A stretch of DNA of 8,266 nucleotides, taken from positions 1 through 8,266 of the forward strand of contig CAMWUX010000043.1 of the NCBI GenBank assembly GCA_947177605.1. The letters run 5' to 3'. This stretch comes from an uncultured Porphyromonadaceae bacterium (GTDB lineage: Bacteria > Bacteroidota > Bacteroidia > Bacteroidales > Muribaculaceae). Every line of letters begins with the position of its first letter. The first letter of the stretch is position 1. Under the pieces are notes generated by a model. It worked only from the letters and a program-made list of their open reading frames with translations. It did not search any database and was not told the DNA's origin. This document shows positions 1 through 5,812 of this stretch, piece by piece. Both the position numbers and the translations under genes were made by a program.

Positions 1-49
1 CTTATTAATGTGTTTTGTGTTACTGATCGGTTTATACAATTTACCGACA

Positions 50-80
50 CAAAATTACGCATACCCAAATATGCCGGAAA
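50..80 (-). promoter_or_regulatory. Predicted leftward Bacteroidota-type promoter
   Basis: Read on the minus strand, a TTTC (80 to 77) is followed after exactly 19 nt by TAATTTTG (57 to 50). TAATTTTG is a full match to the Bacteroides -7 consensus TAnnTTTG, and TTTC is one base from the -33 consensus TTTG. The same two boxes with the same spacing occur on the plus strand at 153-183, which makes chance less likely. Transcription would begin in the mid-40s and run off the left edge. No ATG on the minus strand lies between there and position 1, so the gene it serves must start outside the window. This is inferred from motif and symmetry only. Confidence 0.55.
59..74. repeat. Inverted repeat GCATA-N6-TATGC
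   Basis: The arms GCATA (59-63) and TATGC (70-74) are perfect reverse complements around a 6-nt spacer. The dyad sits between the -33 and -7 boxes of the predicted leftward promoter, so a bound protein would block that promoter. It shares the 6-nt spacer of the two larger dyads but not their sequence, and its centre is 22 bp from the nearer one. Five-base arms can arise by chance, so the functional call is weak. Confidence 0.3.
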
Positions 81-99
81 TACTCAAAAACGAGTATTT
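78..99. promoter_or_regulatory. Operator-like dyad 1 (AAATACTC-N6-GAGTATTT)
   Basis: The 8-bp arms at 78-85 and 92-99 are perfect reverse complements with a 6-nt spacer, giving a 22-bp dyad. Length, arm size and spacer match the geometry of CRP/FNR-family sites (E. coli CRP: AAATGTGA-N6-TCACATTT), although the core bases differ. The left arm overlaps the -33 box of the leftward promoter, so the dyad centre lies roughly 42-46 bp upstream of that promoter's expected start. This is where a class II activator would bind. The identity of the regulator is inference. Confidence 0.55.
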
Positions 100-133
100 T
101 TCGCATCTGTGGCAAGGGTGTGAGGGAGTGGCA

Positions 134-155
134 AAATACCCTGATTTGAGTATTT
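134..155. promoter_or_regulatory. Operator-like dyad 2 (AAATACCC-N6-GAGTATTT)
   Basis: The arms are 134-141 and 148-155 with one mismatch, the same 6-nt spacer and the same right arm as dyad 1. The right arm runs into the TTTC at 153-156 that serves as the -33 box of the rightward promoter. The dyad centre therefore lies roughly 42-46 bp upstream of the expected transcription start of the receptor operon. Its position relative to this promoter mirrors that of dyad 1 relative to the leftward promoter, so one regulator probably controls both directions. The 56-bp distance between dyad centres is a little over five helical turns. Confidence 0.55.
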
Positions 156-183
156 CGTAGCACTGGGGCAAGAGGTAATTTTG
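153..183 (+). promoter_or_regulatory. Predicted rightward promoter of the receptor operon
   Basis: A TTTC at 153-156 is separated by 19 nt from TAATTTTG at 176-183, a full match to the Bacteroides -7 consensus TAnnTTTG. The next G of the -7 box lies only 11 nt before the ATG at 195, so transcription from here would give a leader of at most about ten nucleotides. A perfect TTTG also occurs at 145-148 but is 27 nt from the -7 box, which is too far. No Shine-Dalgarno sequence is visible before the ATG, which is normal for this phylum. Confidence 0.6.
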
Positions 184-194
184 CATCACCAATC

Positions 195-2969
195 ATGCGA
201 TATCCGATCATCACCATATTACTACTATTAATCGCCACTGCGGCCTACGGGCGCGGGATACACGGCAAGGTATCAGAGGCGGACAGCGGAGAGCCGCTCG
301 CCTATGCCACCGTCGTGGCCAATCCGGGCAACCACGTGGCGCTTACCGATGCCGACGGTGCGTGGCAGCTCAATCTCCCTGACGGCCGCTACACTATAGT
401 AGTGTCGTATATCGGCTGGCTGAATGATACACTGAGGGTGGTGTCGCCCTCGGCAAAGCCGCTTGAAATCCGGACGCGTCAATCGGCCCGACAGCTGCGC
501 GAAGTAGTGATCACGGCGCGCGAAGGTCAGGGGATCACGAGTGCGTCGCGCATCGACCGCGAGGCTATGCAGCATCTGCAGCCCACGAGCTTCACCGACC
601 TGCTCGAACTCCTCCCCGGCAACATATCGCAGACGCCCGACATGGGTAAAGCCAATACGATCACCCTGCGCGAGACAGGCTCGGTGTCGGCCACGGGAGC
701 CAAGACCGACACGAGCGACGACTACGCCATCACATCGCTCGGCACTATGTTTGTGGTAGACGGCGCCCCGGTCAACACGGACGCCAATCTCCAGAATGTG
801 CCATCGGCATCGTCGACTGACCCGGAGGGGCGCCGCAATATAACCAATAAAGGTGTGGATATGCGCACCATCTCTACCGACAATATCGAAAGTGTGGAGA
901 TAGTGCGCGGCATCCCCTCGGCCGAATACGGCAACCTCACGTCGGGTCTGGTGAATATACGCCGCATCCGACGCGCCACTCCCCTCACGGCACGCTTCAA
1001 AGCCGATGAGTACAGCAAGCTTTTCTCGGCAGGCAAAGGTCTGTCGATAGGCCGCCAGGTGATCAACGCCGACGCGGGATATCTCGACTCTCGCTCCGAT
1101 CCGCGCGACAGCCGAGAAAATTACAAACGCTTCAACGGCTCTCTCCGCGCTCATCTCACATGGGGCACCACACAGTCGGCCATTGCTACCGACTGGACCG
1201 TAGGAGCCGACTACACCGGATCGATAGACAACGTGAAGCCTGACCCGGATCTCAACTACAATAAGATCGATGAGTATAAAAGCTCCTACAACCGCTGGGC
1301 ACTCACATCGGACCTCACGCTCAAGACACAGCGCTGCAGCTGGCTCGAATATCTGAGACTCAACGGCTCGGTGAGCTACCAGCACGACCGGCTGACGCGC
1401 CGCAAGCAGGTGGCTCCCCAGCGAGCATCGGTGGCTCCGACGAGTATGAGCGAGGGGGTAAGCGACGGCCGGTATCTGCTTCAGGAATATGTGGCCGACT
1501 ATGTGAGCGACGGACGGCCGCTGTCGGCTTTCGTGAAGCTGAGCGCCCTCGGACGCCGCTCCAGCGGGCGATTGCTCCACACCTACAAGGCGGGCGTAGA
1601 ATTGTCGTCGACCAAGAATTTCGGCGACGGGCAGGTCTACGATCTCACGCGTCCGATCAGCGCCGCATGGACCACCCGCCCGAGAGCCTACAAGGATATT
1701 CCGACACTCAATATCGTATCGGGCTACATAGAGGAGTCTCTCAATGCCCCGATCGGAGCATCGTCGCTCGAGCTTCAGGCCGGTCTGCGCACTCAGACCA
1801 TTGCCGGTCTCGACGGGCGCTACCGACTGTCGGGCAAGGTGTACCTCGATCCGCGCCTCAACGCCGTGATCAACTTTCCTGCCATCGAAGCCTCCGGACA
1901 ACCGATGCACTTCATGGCAGGGGGCGGCTTCGGCCTGACCACCAAGATGCCTACGGTGGACTATCTATTCCCGCAGGCACACTACAATGATCTCATCCAG
2001 CTCAACTACTACGACATCTCCGATCCGCTGCACAACAGCCGGGTATCGCTCCGTACCTATATCGACAACCCGACCAACTACGATCTTCGCGCGGCGCGCA
2101 ACCGCAAGTGGGAGGTGCGAGCCGGCGCCGACTGGGGTGCCAACCGCATATCCGTGACATTCTTCAGCGAGACGCTTCGCTCGGGCTACCGCTATTCGAG
2201 TGTCTACGACGCCTACGCCCTGCATCGCTACGATGCTTCAGGCATCGAACCCGGCTCACTGACCGCACCGCCCGAACTGTCGTCGCTCCCCTACGAAGAC
2301 ACTCAGATACTCGACGGCTACCGCAAAGTGACCAACGGGAGCCGCATAGACAAGCGCGGCATCGAATACACCATAGCCACGGCGCGCTGGCAGGCCATAG
2401 GCACATCGCTAATCATCAACGGCGCATGGCTGCGTAGCCGCTACTCCAACTCGCAGATGCTCTTCACGCCGGTAAGCGACGTGGTGGGAAGCACGGCTGT
2501 GAGCGACCGCTATGTAGGGCTCTACGCTACGGACGACGGACGCATCAACGAGCAGCTGAACACCAACTTCACCTTCGACACCCAGATACCGCGCTGGGGA
2601 CTGATCTTCTCCACATCGATCCAATGTATGTGGTATGTGAAGACGCGCCGTATGCGCGACAACGGCGTGCCCACATATTATATAAGCGCGGACGACGGCC
2701 AACTGCACCCCTACTCCGAGGCCGACCACACGGATGTAATGCTACAATATCTCGTGCGCCACTTCAACGAAGCCGCCTACACGACGCAGACTGTGCCACC
2801 TGCTATCTACCTCAATCTCAAAGCCACCAAGAAAATAGGCCGTGTGCTTCAGATATCGGCTTTCGTCAACCGCATCGTGGACTATCTGCCCGACTACACA
2901 AGCAACGGCCTGACGATACGCCGCACATCAAGCGCCTACTTCGGTATGGAGGCCACCCTTTCATTTTAA
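195..2969 (+). CDS. TonB-dependent outer-membrane receptor with CarboxypepD-regulatory-like N-terminus
   Basis: This 924-aa protein should form a 22-strand, plug-gated outer-membrane barrel that imports a ligand using TonB/ExbBD energy. Residues 1-19 form a signal peptide (hydrophobic run ITILLLLIATAA). Residues 21-92 match the CarboxypepD_reg-like beta-sandwich (GKVSEADSGEPLAYATV, then TDADGAWQLNLPDG and YTIVVSYIGW). REVVITARE at 102-110 is in the usual place of the TonB box. The plug follows, with LGTMFVVDGAPVN near 182-194 and the hallmark DNIESVEIVRGIPSAEYG at 229-246; the barrel runs from about 260 to a terminal F (ATLSF). It lacks the SusC-type plug ending and no SusD gene follows, so it is closer to siderophore, metal, cobalamin or peptide receptors than to glycan SusCD systems. 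ATG 195 is chosen because it starts the signal peptide directly. It is first in an operon ending in an M16 peptidase, which points to a protein or peptide ligand. The ligand itself cannot be read from the sequence. Confidence 0.95.
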   Translation: MRYPIITILLLLIATAAYGRGIHGKVSEADSGEPLAYATVVANPGNHVALTDADGAWQLNLPDGRYTIVVSYIGWLNDTLRVVSPSAKPLEIRTRQSARQLREVVITAREGQGITSASRIDREAMQHLQPTSFTDLLELLPGNISQTPDMGKANTITLRETGSVSATGAKTDTSDDYAITSLGTMFVVDGAPVNTDANLQNVPSASSTDPEGRRNITNKGVDMRTISTDNIESVEIVRGIPSAEYGNLTSGLVNIRRIRRATPLTARFKADEYSKLFSAGKGLSIGRQVINADAGYLDSRSDPRDSRENYKRFNGSLRAHLTWGTTQSAIATDWTVGADYTGSIDNVKPDPDLNYNKIDEYKSSYNRWALTSDLTLKTQRCSWLEYLRLNGSVSYQHDRLTRRKQVAPQRASVAPTSMSEGVSDGRYLLQEYVADYVSDGRPLSAFVKLSALGRRSSGRLLHTYKAGVELSSTKNFGDGQVYDLTRPISAAWTTRPRAYKDIPTLNIVSGYIEESLNAPIGASSLELQAGLRTQTIAGLDGRYRLSGKVYLDPRLNAVINFPAIEASGQPMHFMAGGGFGLTTKMPTVDYLFPQAHYNDLIQLNYYDISDPLHNSRVSLRTYIDNPTNYDLRAARNRKWEVRAGADWGANRISVTFFSETLRSGYRYSSVYDAYALHRYDASGIEPGSLTAPPELSSLPYEDTQILDGYRKVTNGSRIDKRGIEYTIATARWQAIGTSLIINGAWLRSRYSNSQMLFTPVSDVVGSTAVSDRYVGLYATDDGRINEQLNTNFTFDTQIPRWGLIFSTSIQCMWYVKTRRMRDNGVPTYYISADDGQLHPYSEADHTDVMLQYLVRHFNEAAYTTQTVPPAIYLNLKATKKIGRVLQISAFVNRIVDYLPDYTSNGLTIRRTSSAYFGMEATLSF

Positions 2970-2983
2970 AAAAACTATCAGCA

Positions 2984-4273
2984 ATGAAAATGTCAATACG
3001 AGTAAAGAGCCTGATTATCGCCGTGCTCACGCTCACCGTCCTCACGGCTTGCGACGACGCGCTGACTTCGGGCGAGAACAACCGCACTGCCGTGGCTGTG
3101 GCTGTGGATATGCCGCAGCTTCCCGAGGGAGCAGAAGTGGTGGACCGGCTGCTTACCTTCCGCAACGTAAGTTCCGGCAAGAGCTATGAATTCACCGTCA
3201 ACGCCGATATTGAGCTCCTGCCGGGTCTGTACGACGTAGCCTTCTCGGCGCGAGTATTCACCCCTGGCGCAGCGACCACCACGCTGAGGGCCGACAGCCG
3301 CAGTGTCAACGTAAGCGGCTCCACGCTATCAATCCGCCTCACGGCCTACAACAGTATAGAGACCGACGACCTCATCATAGCGGAAGTATTCTTCTCCGGC
3401 ACCCTGCAGCCGTCGGGCAACCAGTATTACGGCGACGACTACGTGAAGCTCTACAACAATACCGACCATACGATATACGCCGACGGCATCACTCTGTTCG
3501 AGACCAAATTTCTCACCACACGCAAATACACATACGAGCCTGATATCATGAGCGAGGCCATGACCGTACAGGCGCTCTATACGATCCCCGGCTCGGGAGA
3601 GGATGTGCCCGTGGCTCCGGGCGAGTATCTGCTGCTGGTGGATACGGGTATCGATCACCGCGTAGCCAATCCCAACTCATTTGACCTGAGCGGAGCAGAC
3701 TTCGAGTGGTACGACGTGTCGAGCGTGCCGAAGGATCTCGACATCGACGGCCCGGTACCTAATCTCGACAAGTGGTATTGCTACACGCGCTCCTTCTGGG
3801 TGCTCCACAACCGCGGCTTCAAAGCCTTCGGCATAGCGCGCATACCGGTAGACCGCGATACTTATCTCAAGAACTACCTCTACACATACGAGTATGAAGA
3901 GGTGACCGTGGCCGGCACATTCTCGATGTCGCAGACGGCCTACCGAATGCCCAACGAGTGGATACTCGATGTGGTGACCTGCTCGATCGACTCCGACTAT
4001 GCCTGGCAGCTATGCACGCCGGCACTCGACTGCGGATGGACCGGCTGCGGCACCATCGACAAGGATAAGACACGATATTTCCACAGCGTACGCCGCAAGC
4101 TGCTCTACGTGACGGAGGACGGACGTGCCGTGCTGGCTGACACCAACAATTCGAGCGAGGACTTCAACCGCATGTGCGTGCCCTCCGAAATCGAGCTGCA
4201 ACATACGGCTATGGATATCAACGGGACTCCGGCCACCACTGTAACCTACGACGGCGTAGTACCGATGCCATGA
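2984..4273 (+). CDS. DUF4876-like, lamin-tail-like lipoprotein
   Basis: This 429-aa protein has a lipoprotein signal (hydrophobic residues 9-20, lipobox LTAC at 20-23, lipidated Cys23). Cys23 is followed by two aspartates; acidic residues just after the cysteine resemble the Bacteroidota lipoprotein export signal, so surface exposure is plausible. Residues about 35-122 look like an Ig-like beta-sandwich (LPGLYDVAFSARV). Residues about 128-400 show lamin-tail-domain hallmarks in order: DLIIAEVFFSG, DDYVKLYNNTD, VPVAPGEYLLLVD, then SVRRK and DTNNSSEDF. Length and order agree with what I recall of DUF4876 proteins. Cysteines 333, 344, 350 and 355 cluster and could form disulfides or bind metal. 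Start choice: ATG 2984 (MKMSIRV) gives a proper lipoprotein signal; ATG 2990 is a possible alternative, while the longer open frame from 2624 lies inside the receptor gene. It starts 14 nt after the receptor stop behind an A-rich stretch with no Shine-Dalgarno. The likely role is a ligand-capturing partner of the receptor, by inference from position. Confidence 0.82.
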   Translation: MKMSIRVKSLIIAVLTLTVLTACDDALTSGENNRTAVAVAVDMPQLPEGAEVVDRLLTFRNVSSGKSYEFTVNADIELLPGLYDVAFSARVFTPGAATTTLRADSRSVNVSGSTLSIRLTAYNSIETDDLIIAEVFFSGTLQPSGNQYYGDDYVKLYNNTDHTIYADGITLFETKFLTTRKYTYEPDIMSEAMTVQALYTIPGSGEDVPVAPGEYLLLVDTGIDHRVANPNSFDLSGADFEWYDVSSVPKDLDIDGPVPNLDKWYCYTRSFWVLHNRGFKAFGIARIPVDRDTYLKNYLYTYEYEEVTVAGTFSMSQTAYRMPNEWILDVVTCSIDSDYAWQLCTPALDCGWTGCGTIDKDKTRYFHSVRRKLLYVTEDGRAVLADTNNSSEDFNRMCVPSEIELQHTAMDINGTPATTVTYDGVVPMP

Positions 4274-5811
4274 CTTCAATCCGGACTCTCACATTATCCC
4301 TCTGCATTGCGGGCTGCCCGCTTATAGCCGCCGGCGACGAACCGGTGCGCGCCGACCTACTGCTCGACGCTCTGACAGAAAGCCGCAGCGGAGTGTGGCA
4401 GCTGGCCGACCACTCGTTTGCCAACCCGGCCGTGAATCAGTGGCGCCTTACCGGCAGCCTCACGGAAGCAGGCGGCGAATACCTGTCGCGCTCCGACGGC
4501 AGGAATCCTGATCCGCGCTACGGACTTGGTGAACACAGTTGGGCCCTGCAGGCTTCGACCTATACCAAATACCGCAGTTCGACGCTATGGGGCGATGCCT
4601 CCTACACATCGGGCAAGACCGTCGATGCGGTGTGGAACGAGACGGCCGACGCCAATCTGCTCTATCCCTACGTGATGGCCGACTCCATCGGCGGAGATCT
4701 CAAGAGCGAACGCTACAGCTTCCACGGCGGATATGCCGATCATACCGACCGCTGGGCGTGGGGCGCGGAGCTGAGCTACTCCGCGGTGCAACAATACCGC
4801 GACGTGGATCCTCGCCCGCGCAACGTGACGGGTACTCTCGATGTGGCCGCCGGCGCTATGTGGCGCTTCTTCGGCAGCTACCATGCCGGCATCGGCCTGA
4901 GTCTGCGCAAATACAAGCAGACCAACGATATCGACTTCAAGAGTGAGATGGGCGTAGACAAGATCTTCCACCTCACCGGCCTCGGCAATCATTACACACG
5001 CTTCGACGGCACGGGACTTTCGACCTATTACGACGGCTACCGCTACGGCCTGGACATAGACATATACCCGAGCGACGGCCTTGGATGGTTTGCTTCGTGT
5101 ACCCTGAGCCGCTTCACATTCAAGACGGTGCTCAGCGATCTCAACAAGCTGCCGATGGCCTCGGCGTGGCACAATGAGCTGAGTGCTCAGGCCGGATGGA
5201 TGAGCCCCGGAGGCGGCCGTGCGTTCGGCGGCCTGTCGGGCGAAGTGAGGGTGTATCGCCGACACGGTATCGAGAATGTGTTTGGCGACGCCACTTCATC
5301 GATCTATCCGCAGATAGGGAGCAATGCGATGTATGCCGACAATCAGGTGAGCGTGGCAGCACGCGGCCGCTGGGGTATGCGCCTCGGAGGGCTGTCGCGC
5401 TTCCACATCGAATTCGCACCGGGTTGGCTCCATCGCACCACGGCCTATATCGAACCGTACTCCTACCGTGTGATCAATCACGCCCGACTCGATGCATCGG
5501 TCAGTGGCACGGTGCAGCCCTCACGCCAATGGCTGATAGATGCGGCGGTGTCGATACGTTCCACTATCCCATATCACTGCACCCTCGGCCTCGTACCGGC
5601 CGACGAGGAGGTGAAAGCGCTCACCGACATCGAACGTGCATCCTTCGCCATCGACTCCGCCCGCTCCACCGCGGTAGGTGCAGGGGTTAGCGCCACACGC
5701 ACCATAGCATCGCGCTACGGCCTGAGCGTCGGCGGCCGATATGAGCACAGCCGATGCGGATCACTTCTTTCCCGCAACATTTACAATCTCACGATAAAAT
5801 TTATTTTCTGA
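4270..5811 (+). CDS. Predicted outer-membrane beta-barrel protein (probably DUF6850 group)
   Basis: This 513-aa protein starts with a signal peptide (MTSIRTLTLSLCIAGCPLIAAG, cleavage near residues 21-22). The rest is rich in alternating polar and aromatic segments ending at turns, such as SWALQASTYTKYRSSTLW, RYSFHGGYADHTDRWAWGAE and YGLSVGGRYEHSR, and it ends in NLTIKFIF. A terminal aromatic strand of this kind is the usual BAM recognition signal of outer-membrane barrels. There is no plug domain or TonB box, so it is not a second TonB receptor. I recall a Bacteroidota family DUF6850 encoded next to DUF4876 lipoproteins, and this protein fits by length and context, but that family name is from memory. 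ATG 4270 overlaps the upstream stop (ATGA), implying translational coupling; the longer open frame from 4174 lies within the lipoprotein gene. It could be a passive channel, an exit path, or a structural partner of the receptor. No function is established. Confidence 0.75.
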   Translation: MTSIRTLTLSLCIAGCPLIAAGDEPVRADLLLDALTESRSGVWQLADHSFANPAVNQWRLTGSLTEAGGEYLSRSDGRNPDPRYGLGEHSWALQASTYTKYRSSTLWGDASYTSGKTVDAVWNETADANLLYPYVMADSIGGDLKSERYSFHGGYADHTDRWAWGAELSYSAVQQYRDVDPRPRNVTGTLDVAAGAMWRFFGSYHAGIGLSLRKYKQTNDIDFKSEMGVDKIFHLTGLGNHYTRFDGTGLSTYYDGYRYGLDIDIYPSDGLGWFASCTLSRFTFKTVLSDLNKLPMASAWHNELSAQAGWMSPGGGRAFGGLSGEVRVYRRHGIENVFGDATSSIYPQIGSNAMYADNQVSVAARGRWGMRLGGLSRFHIEFAPGWLHRTTAYIEPYSYRVINHARLDASVSGTVQPSRQWLIDAAVSIRSTIPYHCTLGLVPADEEVKALTDIERASFAIDSARSTAVGAGVSATRTIASRYGLSVGGRYEHSRCGSLLSRNIYNLTIKFIF

Positions 5812-5812
5812 T

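Larger units (their letters stand above)
78..174. repeat. Two in-register 41-bp imperfect direct repeats, offset 56 bp
   Basis: Positions 78-118 align without gaps to 134-174. Identity is concentrated in three blocks: the left dyad arm (7 of 8), the right dyad arm (8 of 8) and a downstream block CTGTGGCAAGGG versus CTGGGGCAAGAG (10 of 12). The 6-nt spacer (1 of 6) and the 7 nt between right arm and tail block (0 of 7) are not conserved. Conserved blocks with diverged spacers suggest either an old duplication under selection or repeated binding sites. Confidence 0.6.

Noticed and set aside
27..47. TCGGT ... ACCGA inverted repeat near the left edge
   Set aside because: Five-base arms around an 11-nt spacer, not related to the other dyads. 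Chance is sufficient.
78..101. Rho-independent terminator from the AAATACTC/GAGTATTT stem followed by T residues
   Set aside because: The stem is AT-rich and weak, and a second copy of the same dyad is kept 56 bp away without a T-tract. An operator explains both copies better.
273..1910. 545-aa open frame on the minus strand inside the receptor gene
   Set aside because: It lies entirely antisense to a convincing receptor. Its translation is rich in Arg, Val, Gly and His with no recognisable domain, as expected from the complement of GC-rich codons.
195..2969. SusC-type glycan receptor of a polysaccharide utilisation locus
   Set aside because: No SusD-like gene or glycoside hydrolase follows, and the plug ends in EIVRGIPSAEYG rather than the SusC-type sequence.
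2624..2983. N-terminal extension of the lipoprotein frame upstream of 2984
   Set aside because: It overlaps the receptor gene, the extra residues look like out-of-frame translation, and it would bury the lipoprotein signal peptide.
4270..4335. Lipoprotein signal (IAGC) in the barrel protein
   Set aside because: IAGC at residues 13-16 resembles a lipobox, but it lies in the middle of the hydrophobic run, is followed by Pro and more hydrophobic residues, and the C-terminus is that of an integral barrel. A type I signal cleaved near residue 21-22 fits better.
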